Positions 1 through 7,236 of a stretch of DNA of 12,708 bases are shown one piece after another. The position numbers were made by a program, and so were the translations under genes. Every line of letters begins with the position of its first letter. Position 1 is the first letter of the stretch. The DNA comes from Peptococcaceae bacterium (GTDB lineage Bacteria; Bacillota; Dehalobacteriia; UBA4068; UBA4997), in contig JAHZFN010000106.1 in the NCBI GenBank assembly GCA_019421315.1, positions 1 through 12,708 on the forward strand, written 5' to 3'. Under the pieces are notes generated by a model. The model worked only from the letters and a program-made list of their open reading frames with translations, was not told where the DNA came from and did not search any database.

Positions 1-136
1 AAAATATTTGCAGTCATACATATTTTCGTTGTTGTTCAAGGCAATTTGGGCGACTGAAGCGGCGGGTGTTTTCTGCAATGGTTATCAATAATTTATAAAT
101 CAGATTTATAAATTAAATTATTAATAAGCTGTATTT
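1..136. other. window edge: possible tail of an upstream gene, then AT-rich spacer
   Basis: One forward frame is open from the window edge to a TAA at 89-91, giving at most 29 codons that I do not recognise. The terminator at 137-168 shows that some plus-strand transcript ends here, so this may be the 3' end of the preceding gene. After it, the self-palindromic decamer ATTTATAAAT occurs twice, at 91-100 and 104-113, so 90-114 is also an inverted repeat. This may be a small operator-like or hairpin-forming site. It has no clear assignment. Confidence 0.3.
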
Positions 137-168
137 GCAGTCCTTGGCTTTGCCAAGGACTGCTTTTT
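137..168 (+). terminator. rho-independent terminator of the upstream unit
   Basis: A perfect 12-bp stem (137-148 with 152-163) closes a 3-nt TTT loop and is followed directly by a run of five T (164-168). The T run lies on the plus-strand side, so it ends a transcript coming from the left, outside the window. It separates that gene from the der promoter. Confidence 0.9.
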
Positions 169-231
169 GTGTCTGCGGCAGTTTGCTGTGGCGAACCGCA
201 ATACTTTTGGTATCCGAATGGTTTTTCGCAC

Positions 232-260
232 TTGTTATCCTTGCTGTTTTAGGGTATAAT
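232..260 (+). promoter_or_regulatory. sigma-A-type promoter for der
   Basis: TTGTTA (-35, 232-237) and a consensus TATAAT (-10, 255-260) are separated by 17 bp. The expected start is near 267, about 187 nt before the der start codon. It lies just downstream of a terminator and is the only good promoter seen before der. Confidence 0.75.
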
Positions 261-266
261 AACAAT

Positions 267-453
267 GTATGAGTATAGTGCAGTAGTTATAAAGTGTGTA
301 TTGCGCTTTCGGCAATACTCAAAAAATCGGCGGCAGTCAGCCTGCCGTTGGGCATTAAAAATTGCCTGTAAACTCAGTGTAAGGATAAAAAAATCAAGTA
401 AGTAAAATCAAGTAATTCAAATATAATGGTGAAAAATATAAAGAGGTAATATT
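267..453 (+). promoter_or_regulatory. structured 5' leader of the der transcript
   Basis: The predicted leader contains a 7-bp hairpin (298-304 with 312-318) and a 6-bp hairpin (331-336 with 342-347). An upstream GAGTAT (271-276) can pair with ATACTC (315-320), which would compete with the first hairpin. An 11-bp repeat, AAATCAAGTAA, occurs at 391-401 and 405-415 (period 14). Neither hairpin has a T run, so this is not an obvious attenuator, and it matches no riboswitch family I know. The ribosome-binding site is AAGAGG around 441-446. Confidence 0.35.
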
Positions 454-1785
454 ATGAAACCAATCGTTGCAATCGTTGGCAGACCAAATGTCGGCAAGTC
501 GACTTTGTTTAACAGATTAATCGGCGGTAGGCACGCCATCGTTGAGGATATGCCGGGTGTAACCCGTGACCGCCTGTACCGCGACGCCAGCTGGCTGGAC
601 CGTGATTTTACAGTTATCGACACGGGCGGCATTGATTTCCGTGATAAAAACGACCAAATTACCACGGGCATTTTGAAACAGGTGGAAATTGCCATCGAAG
701 AGGCGAATGTGGTGATTTTCGTTACGGACAGCAAGACGGGGCTGACCATGGAGGACGAAGAAGCGGCGGAACTTTTGCACCGCAGCGGCAAGCCTGTGGT
801 TCTGGCTGTCAACAAAATGGATAATTTCAATAATCAATATGAAACATTGGCGGAATTTTACGCCTTGGGTATGGGCGAACCCATCGGTATTTCAGCAATT
901 CACGGCATGAACACGGGTGATTTGCTGGACGCTGTGGTTGAACATTTCCCGCCCAAGCACGAGCTGGAGGAGGACGATATTTTCGCAAGCATAACGGTTA
1001 TCGGGCGTCCAAACGTTGGCAAAAGCTCTTTGGTCAACAAAATTTTGGGCGAAAACCGCAGCATTGTGGCGGATATGTCAGGCACCACCAGAGACGCCAT
1101 CGACAGCGATTTTATCCGCAACGGCAAGAAATACAGAATTGTCGATACTGCGGGTATGCGCCGCCGCGGCAAAATTGCCGAAACCACCGAACGTTACAGT
1201 GTGGCAAGGGCTTTGCGAGCCGTTGACCGCAGTGATATTGTTTTGATGGTTGTGGACGCCCGGGAAGGCGTTACCGAGCAGGATCAAAGGATTGTCGGCT
1301 ATGCCCACGAGGCGGGCAAGGGCTTGATTATGGTTGTCAACAAATGGGATTTGATTGCCAAGGACAACAACACCATGAAAGAGTTTGAAACGGAACTCAA
1401 AGAACAGCTTGCCTTTATGCCCTATGCCTATATTGTTTATGTTTCTGCTTTGACGGGGCAGCGTGTGGGCAAAATCATGGAATATGTGGATTTGGTTCAT
1501 GAGGAGCAAACCAAAAAGGTGATGTCATCCCGCCTGAACGAGGTACTTCTGGAGGCTACGCTCATCAATCCCACACCGACGGACAAGGGCAGAAAGCTGA
1601 AAATTTTTTATGCCACTCAGGTTGGCGTCAAACCGCCCACCTTTGTCTTTTTTGTCAACGATCCCGAATTGATGCATTTTTCCTATCTGCGTTATCTGGA
1701 AAACCAACTGCGTGAAAATTTCGGATTTAAGGGCACGCCGCTGAAGCTCAAGGTTCGGGGCAGAAACGAAAAAGATATGGAATAG
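454..1785 (+). CDS. der: ribosome biogenesis GTPase Der (EngA)
   Basis: Essential GTPase with two G domains that binds the maturing 50S ribosomal subunit in the cytoplasm. G domain 1 shows the P-loop GRPNVGKST (residues 9-17), DTGG (56-59) and NKMD (119-122). G domain 2 shows GRPNVGKS (183-190), DTAGMRRRGK (230-239) and NKWD (295-298). A KH-like domain fills roughly residues 355-437. The 443-residue length is normal for the family. ATG 454 follows an AAGAGG site by about 7 nt, and the first codons match the family start. It is the first gene of the der-plsY-gpsA cluster and has its own promoter at 232-260. Its last codons and stop are duplicated just outside the gene (see the repeat at 1771-1869). 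Confidence 0.98.
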   Translation: MKPIVAIVGRPNVGKSTLFNRLIGGRHAIVEDMPGVTRDRLYRDASWLDRDFTVIDTGGIDFRDKNDQITTGILKQVEIAIEEANVVIFVTDSKTGLTMEDEEAAELLHRSGKPVVLAVNKMDNFNNQYETLAEFYALGMGEPIGISAIHGMNTGDLLDAVVEHFPPKHELEEDDIFASITVIGRPNVGKSSLVNKILGENRSIVADMSGTTRDAIDSDFIRNGKKYRIVDTAGMRRRGKIAETTERYSVARALRAVDRSDIVLMVVDAREGVTEQDQRIVGYAHEAGKGLIMVVNKWDLIAKDNNTMKEFETELKEQLAFMPYAYIVYVSALTGQRVGKIMEYVDLVHEEQTKKVMSSRLNEVLLEATLINPTPTDKGRKLKIFYATQVGVKPPTFVFFVNDPELMHFSYLRYLENQLRENFGFKGTPLKLKVRGRNEKDME

Positions 1786-1869
1786 AAAGATATGGAATAA
1801 AAAGATTTTAATAAAAAGATTTTAATAAAAAGATTTTAATAAAAAGATTTTGATTAAAAAAATTTTGAT
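1771..1869. repeat. tandem duplications at the 3' end of der
   Basis: The last 15 bases of der (1771-1785, containing the stop TAG) are repeated at 1786-1800 with one change (TAG to TAA). A 14-bp unit, AAAAAGATTTTAAT, follows in three exact copies from 1799, then a one-mismatch copy (1841-1854) and a more diverged one (1856-1869). The G at 1804, 1818, 1832 and 1846 marks the 14-bp period. This looks like replication slippage at the gene end. Confidence 0.9.
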
Positions 1870-1900
1870 TTGAAATAAAAACAAAAATATTGAACAGTTA

Positions 1901-1930
1901 TTTGGTATGGCGAAAAATCGCCATACCAAA
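1901..1930. other. perfect inverted repeat between der and plsY
   Basis: A perfect 13-bp stem (1901-1913 with 1918-1930) closes a 4-nt AAAA loop. It has the shape of a terminator, but an AT alternation, not a T run, follows on the plus strand, and there is no T run on the other side. It may be a weak terminator, an mRNA-processing or stability hairpin, or a DNA site. No convincing promoter for plsY lies after it, so der transcripts probably read through into plsY. Confidence 0.6.
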
Positions 1931-1992
1931 ATATATATTCTGTTTGGGCGAGGCTCAAAAAGTAGTTTGTTTAGCTGACGGAGGAAAAAATA

Positions 1993-2619
1993 ATGTTTAC
2001 GTTGCTGATTATACTTGATATTTTAATTGCTTACGGTTTGGGGTGCATTTCCTTTGCATACATAATCACCAAAAAGCAGTTGGGCAAGGATATCAGAACC
2101 ATGGGCAGCGGAAATGCGGGGTTTACTAACGCTATGCGGGTGCTGCCGAAAAAATGGGGCATATTGGTTTTTGTGCTGGACGTTTTGAAGGGCGCTTTGG
2201 CTGTTGTTATCGGCAGGCTTTTGTTGGATGACCCAGGCGCCGCTTTGGCATTACTATTTGTAATCATCGGTCATTCCTATCCTTTTCAAATGCAGTTTCG
2301 GGGCGGCAAGGGCATTGCCGCAGGCTTCGGCGCAACCTGTGCCTTTGACTGGCGGATGGGCTTGATACTTCTTATTGCTTTTATGATTGTGCTTTTGATT
2401 ACAAACTATGTTTCGGCAGGTTCCGTTGCGGGCGGTTTGGCTTTGGCGGTTTCGGGGCTTTGTTACCACTGGAACAGCATATATGTGGCGGCTTTTATTA
2501 TCGCCGCCGTTGTTGTCATTTACAAACATAAACCCAATATTATCAGGATTGCCAGAGGCGAAGAATCGAAGGTATTCAAAAACCGCAAATGGAATCCTTT
2601 GGAAAGGGGAAAAAAATGA
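1993..2619 (+). CDS. plsY: acyl-phosphate:glycerol-3-phosphate acyltransferase PlsY
   Basis: Integral membrane enzyme that transfers an acyl group from acyl-phosphate to sn-glycerol-3-phosphate, giving lysophosphatidic acid, the first acylation in phospholipid synthesis. The three conserved regions are visible: GSGNAGFTN (38-46) with DVLKG (63-67), the phosphate-binding GHSYPF..FRGGKG (93-107), and TNYVSAGS (137-144). A family-typical tail HKPNI.R..RGEE follows (179-191). Several hydrophobic segments span the membrane. The 208 residues match the family. GGAGG (1980-1984) sits 8 nt before ATG. The stop overlaps the gpsA start (ATGA), so the enzyme that makes its substrate is translationally coupled to it. 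Confidence 0.97.
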   Translation: MFTLLIILDILIAYGLGCISFAYIITKKQLGKDIRTMGSGNAGFTNAMRVLPKKWGILVFVLDVLKGALAVVIGRLLLDDPGAALALLFVIIGHSYPFQMQFRGGKGIAAGFGATCAFDWRMGLILLIAFMIVLLITNYVSAGSVAGGLALAVSGLCYHWNSIYVAAFIIAAVVVIYKHKPNIIRIARGEESKVFKNRKWNPLERGKK

Positions 2620-3626
2620 GCAAGATAGCAGTTATCGGCGCCGGCAGCTGGGGTACGGCTTTGGCGCTGACTTTGGATTATAACAAACATACGGTAAATC
2701 TTTGGTCCAACGAAGCGGATCATGTGGCTTATCTCAAGGAGCATAGGGAGAATACGCAGTTTTTGCCGGGAATTCCTTTGCCGCCCACAATCAATATTAC
2801 GGGGTCTTTGGCAGAAGCGGCAAAGGACGTGGACGGCTTGGTGATGGTTGTTCCCAGCCATGCGGTATCCGCCGTCAGCAAAAAGCTGGTTGGACTTGTG
2901 TCCGATACGGCGGTTTTGATTTCCGCTGCCAAAGGCTTTGATCCCAACACCTTTGAGCGGATGAGCCAAATTCTCCGGGATAATTTTCCTAAAAATCCCG
3001 TAACGGTTTTTTCAGGACCCAGTCATGCCGAGGAGGTATGCGTCAGAAAGCTGACCTCCATTGTGGCGGCGTCGGAGGACGAAACTGTGGCGGCTTGGGT
3101 ACAGAAGCTTTTTTCCAATGATTTTCTGCGGGTTTACACTAACAACGATATGGTCGGCGTGGAGCTGGGCGGTGCTATGAAAAACATCATCGCCTTTGCC
3201 TGCGGCGTTTGCTACGGCGTCGGCTGCGGCGACAACACCGAGGCGGCTCTTCTGACCAGAGGCTTGGCGGAAATTACCAGGCTTGGCGTTGCCATGGGGG
3301 CGCAGCCTTCAACCTTTGCGGGTTTGGCGGGAATCGGTGATTTGGTTGTTACCTGCGGCAGCCTGCACAGCAGAAACCGCCGTGCGGGAACCATGCTGGG
3401 GCAGGGCAAACCTTTGGATTATGTACTGGAACATATGGGCATGGTTGTAGAGGGCGTCAACGCCACCAAAATCGGCTATCAGCTGGCAAAAAAATACGGT
3501 GTGGAAATGCCCATCACCGAAACTTTGTACCGTGTTTTGTTCGGCGATTATTCCATTCAGGACGCTCTGAATGATTTGATGAAACGCCGCTACAAAAACG
3601 AAAGCGATATGATTTACAAAAAATAA
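2616..3626 (+). CDS. gpsA: NAD(P)+-dependent glycerol-3-phosphate dehydrogenase GpsA
   Basis: Cytoplasmic enzyme reducing dihydroxyacetone phosphate to sn-glycerol-3-phosphate, the substrate of PlsY. The Rossmann dinucleotide motif GAGSWG is at residues 8-13. SGPSHAEEV (133-141), the catalytic-lysine segment GGAMKNI (185-191, K189) and GLAGIGDLVVTC (236-247) are all present. The 336-residue length is typical. I choose ATG 2616, not the in-frame ATG at 2589: it has GGAAAGGGG just upstream (2601-2609), and it gives the usual N-terminus in which the nucleotide fold starts within three residues. It overlaps plsY by 4 bp and is followed by a 54-bp spacer and a serine dehydratase gene. Confidence 0.97.
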   Translation: MSKIAVIGAGSWGTALALTLDYNKHTVNLWSNEADHVAYLKEHRENTQFLPGIPLPPTINITGSLAEAAKDVDGLVMVVPSHAVSAVSKKLVGLVSDTAVLISAAKGFDPNTFERMSQILRDNFPKNPVTVFSGPSHAEEVCVRKLTSIVAASEDETVAAWVQKLFSNDFLRVYTNNDMVGVELGGAMKNIIAFACGVCYGVGCGDNTEAALLTRGLAEITRLGVAMGAQPSTFAGLAGIGDLVVTCGSLHSRNRRAGTMLGQGKPLDYVLEHMGMVVEGVNATKIGYQLAKKYGVEMPITETLYRVLFGDYSIQDALNDLMKRRYKNESDMIYKK

Positions 3627-3632
3627 TTAAGA

Positions 3633-3658
3633 AATTTGATATAATAATTTGATATAAT
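3633..3658. repeat. perfect 13-bp tandem duplication
   Basis: AATTTGATATAAT occurs at 3633-3645 and immediately again at 3646-3658, in the short gap between gpsA and the serine dehydratase gene. Each copy contains TATAAT, so the duplication may create -10-like elements. I see no matching -35 box. Confidence 0.9.
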
Positions 3659-3680
3659 AAATATTTATTGAGGTGGACAA

Positions 3681-4922
3681 ATGAGCTTGATTTCAGCACC
3701 CCGAAAAAAATATGCCACAGGCATGAAGTCTTTGCGGGAGCTTTATAAAATAGGCAAAGGTCCCTCCAGCTCCCACACCATGGGACCGGAGAGAGCCGCT
3801 CTTTGGTTTAAAGCCAAGTATCCCGAAGCCACAAGTTTCAAGGCGTATCTCTTCGGGTCTTTGGCAAAAACAGGCAGAGGACACAGAACGGACTTTATCA
3901 TCAAAGAAACCTTGCAGCCCCGGCCGACGGAGGTTGTTTTCGATATGGAAAACAACGATATTCCGCACCCAAACACCATGCGGCTTGCGGCGTATAAAGG
4001 CGGGGAAAAGCTGGGTGAGGCGGAAATTTACAGCGTGGGCGGCGGTGCCATCCGCATTAAGGGCGAGGACAGCGTTGTTCCCAAGGATATATATAAGCTG
4101 CATACCTTTACCGACATCAAAAATTACTGCGAGGAAAAGAATATTCGCCTTTGGCAGTATGTTGAGGAGGTTGAGGGCGAGGATATTTGGAATTATCTTT
4201 CCGATATCTGGCTTTGCATGAAGGACGCCATAAACCGAGGTCTGAATGACGAGGGCATTATTTTCGGCGGCTTGAATGTGCAGAAAAAGGCAAAAAGCCT
4301 TTACAACAAAAGGCACATTGACGAAAGCCCCGAAACCAGAGAAAACCGCCTTGTCTGCGCTTATGCTTACGCTGTGGCGGAGCAAAACGCTTCCTGCGGC
4401 ACCATTGTTACGGCGCCCACCTGCGGCTCCTGCGGCATTGTTCCCGCCGTTATGAAGTATGTCAAGGATAAGCGGGGTTTTTCCGACACCGAGGTTCTGC
4501 GAGCTTTGGCAACGGGCGGACTGATTGGTAATCTTATCAAGACAAACGCCTCCATCAGCGGCGCCGAATGCGGCTGTCAGGCTGAAGTGGGCGGTGCCTG
4601 CGCCATGGCGGCGGCGGCTTTGGCGGAGCTTTACGGCATGGATTTAAACCAGATTGAGTATGCAGCGGAAAATTCCATCGAACATTATCTGGGACTGACC
4701 TGCGACCCCATACACGGCTTGGTGCAAATTCCCTGCATCGAGCGAAACGCCGTGGCGGCAATGCGAGCCATCAATGCCGTTAATTTGGCGAATTTTCTGA
4801 CGGACACCAGAAAAATCTCTTTCGACCTGGTTGTTCAGACCATGTATGAAACGGGAACCGACCTTTCCACCTTGTACAAGGAAACGGGCGAAGGCGGTCT
4901 GGCGAAGCTTTACAAAGAGTAA
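3681..4922 (+). CDS. L-serine dehydratase, single-chain iron-sulfur type
   Basis: Cytoplasmic L-serine ammonia-lyase converting serine to pyruvate and ammonia with a [4Fe-4S] cluster. The beta-type domain is N-terminal with the signature GPSSSHTMGP (27-36) and GSLAKTGRGHRTD (59-71). The alpha-type domain carries TAPTCGSCGIVPAV (244-257), AECGCQAEVG (295-304) and GLTCDP..GLVQIPCIER (338-355). C299, C341 and C352 have spacings of 42 and 11, the spacing I recall for the cluster cysteines of the Legionella enzyme. The 413 residues are a little short for fused enzymes. ATG 3681 is supported by GAGGTGG (3670-3676). The family alignment begins at about M15 (ATG 3723), which has no clear ribosome-binding site, so the first 14 residues may be an extension. 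Position 248 is Cys where I recall Asn in SdaA. Confidence 0.92.
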   Translation: MSLISAPRKKYATGMKSLRELYKIGKGPSSSHTMGPERAALWFKAKYPEATSFKAYLFGSLAKTGRGHRTDFIIKETLQPRPTEVVFDMENNDIPHPNTMRLAAYKGGEKLGEAEIYSVGGGAIRIKGEDSVVPKDIYKLHTFTDIKNYCEEKNIRLWQYVEEVEGEDIWNYLSDIWLCMKDAINRGLNDEGIIFGGLNVQKKAKSLYNKRHIDESPETRENRLVCAYAYAVAEQNASCGTIVTAPTCGSCGIVPAVMKYVKDKRGFSDTEVLRALATGGLIGNLIKTNASISGAECGCQAEVGGACAMAAAALAELYGMDLNQIEYAAENSIEHYLGLTCDPIHGLVQIPCIERNAVAAMRAINAVNLANFLTDTRKISFDLVVQTMYETGTDLSTLYKETGEGGLAKLYKE

Positions 4923-4968
4923 AATATAAATCAAAATTAAAAAGGCGATTGGAAAAACGGAGAGCAAA

Positions 4969-5137
4969 ATGAAGTTGACGATGTTGGGAACGGGATCCGC
5001 TTTGGTTACGAAATGCTATAATACCTGCTGTGTTTTTGAAGAGCGGGGCGAATATTTTCTGGTAGACGGCGGAGGGCAGAGAGTTTTTCGGCGGCAATTT
5101 GTACATCCCCGATGATTTGGAAACCTTTGTTTTGTAA
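4969..5137 (+). pseudogene. MBL-fold hydrolase (RNase Z-like family) remnant, internal deletion
   Basis: ATG 4969, preceded by GGAGAG (4959-4964), opens 48 codons. The first 36 residues read like the N-terminus of small metallo-beta-lactamase-fold hydrolases: MKLTMLGTGSALVTKCYNTC, then EYFLVDGGG. The frame then ends at TGA 5113-5115. In the +1 frame, 5078-5137 reads REFFGGNLYIPDDLETFVL and stops, which resembles the C-terminal end of the same family. All of the middle, including the HxHxDH metal motif, is missing, and the two ends are out of frame. A functional gene would be about 700 bp. It lies 46 bp after the serine dehydratase gene and probably was once co-transcribed with it. A 48-residue peptide could still be made, but I infer a dead gene. 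Confidence 0.8.
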
Positions 5138-5159
5138 AATTGTATTTTATAAAATTATA
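5130..5159. repeat. 15-bp imperfect tandem duplication
   Basis: 5130-5144 and 5145-5159 are the same 15-bp unit with two differences (TTTTGTAAAATTGTA and TTTTATAAAATTATA). The first copy contains the stop of the remnant's C-terminal frame, so a gene end has again been duplicated outward, as at the 3' end of der. Confidence 0.75.
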
Positions 5160-5161
5160 TC

Positions 5162-5192
5162 AAGACTGCGTTTAAAAACGCAGTCTTTTTTT
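5162..5192 (+). terminator. rho-independent terminator after the serine dehydratase unit
   Basis: A stem of 10 GC-containing pairs (5164-5173 with 5176-5185), extended by A-T pairs at 5162-5163 with 5186-5187, is followed by seven T (5186-5192). It ends the transcript that covers the serine dehydratase gene and the MBL remnant, and it insulates spoIVA. Confidence 0.9.
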
Positions 5193-5399
5193 GTTGGGTA
5201 AAACTTAGGAAGAAATTAAGACAGAAATTAAGGAATAAAAAAACAAAAATTTTGGTCGGTGTTGAGAATTTTTCCGTAACCTGTTCTAAAAATTTGCATA
5301 CAGGCATATAAAATAGGGAAAATCAAAACTGCGTTTGTTATGTCGGAACCTTACCGACGAATGACATATAACCAACAAGAAAAAAGGGAGGGAATGTTG
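5193..5399 (+). other. spacer and leader upstream of spoIVA
   Basis: AGAAATTAAG is repeated at 5211-5220 and 5223-5232 (period 12). A 5-bp hairpin, GTCGG with CCGAC, lies at 5342-5358. spoIVA is normally a mother-cell sigma-E gene. The only sigma-E-like -10 core here is CATACA at 5297-5302, and its -35 region does not fit well. In-frame codons run back to an ATG at 5340 but are probably untranslated. The GGGAGGG at 5386-5392 is the site that decides the spoIVA start. Confidence 0.45.
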
Positions 5400-6878
5400 G
5401 TGGAAAAATTCGATATACTTCAGGATATAGCAACAAGAACAAACGGCGACATTTATTTGGGCGTTGTCGGACCCGTGCGAACGGGAAAAAGTACTTTTAT
5501 CAAAAGGTTCATGGAATTGCTGGTCCTTCCCAATATGGAAGAATCCCATGAACGGCAGAGGGCCTTGGATGAGCTTCCCCAAAGCGGCTCCGGCAAAACT
5601 ATCATGACTACGGAGCCGAAATTCATTCCGGCGGAAGCCGTCAATGTTCCCGTGCAGGAGGGCATAAATGCCGGTATCAGACTGGTTGACTGTGTCGGCT
5701 ATGCCGTTAATTCTGCCATGGGCTATCAGGAGGAGGATGGCCCCAGAATGGTCAATACGCCTTGGTATGATTATGCCATTCCTTTTCAGGAAGCGGCGGA
5801 AATCGGCACCCGAAAGGTTATCACCGACCACTCCACTTTGGGCATTGTGGTAACCACGGACGGCAGTATAACGGATATTCCCGGGGAGGATTACGAACCT
5901 GCCGAAGAAAGGGTGATCGCCGAGCTTTCCGCAATCGGCAAGCCTTATGTGATTATTTTCAACACCAAAGCGCCCGCAAGCGAGCAGACGGCGGAGGCCG
6001 CCGTCCAAATGCAGGAAAAATACGGGGTATCCGTTATCCCGATGGACGTTTCCGCCATGACCTTGGATGATGTTCTGAATGTTTTGCGGGAACTGCTGAT
6101 GGAATTCCCCGTTACCGAGGTCAATGTTTCTTTGCCCCGTTGGATGGAGGAACTGGATGCTAAGCACCCTCTGCGTGAAGAATTTGTTTCTGTCATCGGC
6201 GAGGCTGTGCAGACCGTCGGTAAAATACGGGATGTTGATAATATGGTTGCGGTTCTGGCGGAAATCGAAGATGCTGAAAGTGTTAAGCTGCAAAATATGG
6301 ATTTGGGCAGCGGCGTTGCCGACATCGCCGTAAATCTGCCCGCAAGGCTCTTTTACGAGGTTTTGGAGGAATATGCGGGAATGCCCATGGAGGGCGAGCA
6401 TACCCTGCTTAAGGTGGTGCGGGATTTCAGCCACGCTTATCGGGAGTGGGGCAAGGTGTCAGATGCCATGTCAGAGGCGCGAGAAGGGGGCTACGGCGTT
6501 GTTACGCCGCATCTTAATGAAATGTACCTGGAAGAGCCTGAACTCATCAAGCAAGGCGGCAGATTCGGCGTGCGGCTGAAAGCGTCCGCCCCCAGCTTCC
6601 ATGTTATCCGAGCCAATATTTCAACGGAAATCACGCCTCTTATCGGCACGGAAAAGCAATGCGAGGAGTTGGTGCGCTATATCTTGAGCGAATTCGAGGA
6701 GGATCCGCAGAAAATTTGGCAGACCAATATTTTCGGCAAGTCCTTAAACGAGCTGGTGCAGGAGGGTATTCAGGGCAAGCTGTATAAAATGCCTGCCAAT
6801 GCCCAGGTTAAGCTTCAGGACACATTGCAGAGGATTGTCAACGAGGGCGGCGGCGGTCTCATTTGCATTATATTATAA
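5400..6878 (+). CDS. spoIVA: stage IV sporulation protein A, spore coat morphogenetic ATPase
   Basis: ATPase that polymerises on the outer forespore membrane in the mother cell and forms the base layer on which the spore coat assembles. It has Walker A GPVRTGKST (24-32, K30), the threonine pair in TIMTTEP (T70, T71), the Walker B aspartate in RLVDCVGY (D97), and the conserved C-terminal end GGGLICIIL. I set the start at GTG 5400: GGGAGGG at 5386-5392 is 7 nt upstream, whereas ATG 5394 would be only 1 nt away. The resulting N-terminus, MEKFDILQDIA, matches B. subtilis MEKVDIFKDIA. The length becomes 492 residues, which I recall as the B. subtilis length. It is monocistronic, between terminators at 5162-5192 and 6926-6970. 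The window therefore comes from an endospore former. Confidence 0.97.
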   Translation: MEKFDILQDIATRTNGDIYLGVVGPVRTGKSTFIKRFMELLVLPNMEESHERQRALDELPQSGSGKTIMTTEPKFIPAEAVNVPVQEGINAGIRLVDCVGYAVNSAMGYQEEDGPRMVNTPWYDYAIPFQEAAEIGTRKVITDHSTLGIVVTTDGSITDIPGEDYEPAEERVIAELSAIGKPYVIIFNTKAPASEQTAEAAVQMQEKYGVSVIPMDVSAMTLDDVLNVLRELLMEFPVTEVNVSLPRWMEELDAKHPLREEFVSVIGEAVQTVGKIRDVDNMVAVLAEIEDAESVKLQNMDLGSGVADIAVNLPARLFYEVLEEYAGMPMEGEHTLLKVVRDFSHAYREWGKVSDAMSEAREGGYGVVTPHLNEMYLEEPELIKQGGRFGVRLKASAPSFHVIRANISTEITPLIGTEKQCEELVRYILSEFEEDPQKIWQTNIFGKSLNELVQEGIQGKLYKMPANAQVKLQDTLQRIVNEGGGGLICIIL

Positions 6879-6914
6879 TTTTATGAATTTATAGATTTGA
6901 CGGATATATTATAT

Positions 6915-6970
6915 AAGCACAGGATAAGCACAGGGCGGTTTTTTTGTTGAGCCGTTCCTGTGCTTTTTTT
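6915..6970 (+). terminator. rho-independent terminator of spoIVA with a duplicated left arm
   Basis: AAGCACAGG (6926-6934) pairs with CCTGTGCTT (6957-6965). An inner CGG-CCG pairing (6936-6938 with 6952-6954) extends the stem, and seven T follow (6964-6970). AAGCACAGG is also present just upstream at 6915-6923, so two left arms compete for one right arm. The duplication has an 11-bp period. Confidence 0.85.
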
Positions 6971-7236
6971 ATTAAAAAATATAATCAAAAACATAATTAT
7001 GCAGAAATTTTATGCTTTTGCCCCATTGATTAAATAATGTTTGTTTTGTGTGAAATGTGTAGAAACAATGTTTACATGATATTCTTGTTCTGTTATAATA
7101 AATTAAACGATGTGTCAGCAGGCGGGCGAAAAAATCTGTTCTTCGGGAAGATGTGATTTTCGTTTTTCTTTTGCGGCTGTCGTTTGATTTTTGCATAAAA
7201 TTTATGAAAAGTGTATGTTGAAAGGAGTATGTTAAG
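6971..7236 (+). other. spacer with 5' leader of the stalk-domain gene
   Basis: The stretch without a gene between spoIVA and the next start codon is about 358 bp. It holds the spoIVA terminator (6926-6970), the promoter at 7071-7099, and a leader of about 131 nt from the predicted start near 7106. The leader contains a partly paired segment (CGAAAA near 7128 with TTTTCG near 7157) and ends in AAAGGAG (7221-7227), 9 nt before ATG. I see no gene or riboswitch. Confidence 0.5.
7071..7099 (+). promoter_or_regulatory. sigma-A-type promoter with extended -10
   Basis: TTTACA (-35, 7071-7076), a 17-bp spacer and TATAAT (-10, 7094-7099), preceded by TG at 7091-7092 (extended -10). It is close to consensus and well placed to drive the gene at 7237. 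The transcript would start near 7106. Confidence 0.85.

Noticed and set aside
1901..1930. Perfect hairpin read as a terminator of der
   Set aside because: There is no T run on either strand, and no promoter for plsY is visible after it. I list it only as an inverted repeat.
5297..5302. CATACA as a sigma-E -10 box for spoIVA
   Set aside because: The -10 core fits, and sigma-E control is expected from biology, but the sequence 14 bp upstream does not resemble the sigma-E -35. The promoter cannot be placed by eye.
5340..5399. Upstream ATG giving a 512-residue SpoIVA
   Set aside because: The GGGAGGG site at 5386-5392 and the close match to the B. subtilis N-terminus both place the start at GTG 5400. 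The extra 20 codons have no ribosome-binding site.
5286..6434. 382-codon open frame on the minus strand, antisense to spoIVA
   Set aside because: It overlaps an unmistakable full-length spoIVA, has no ribosome-binding site that I can see, shows no recognisable domain, and has the composition expected of a codon shadow.
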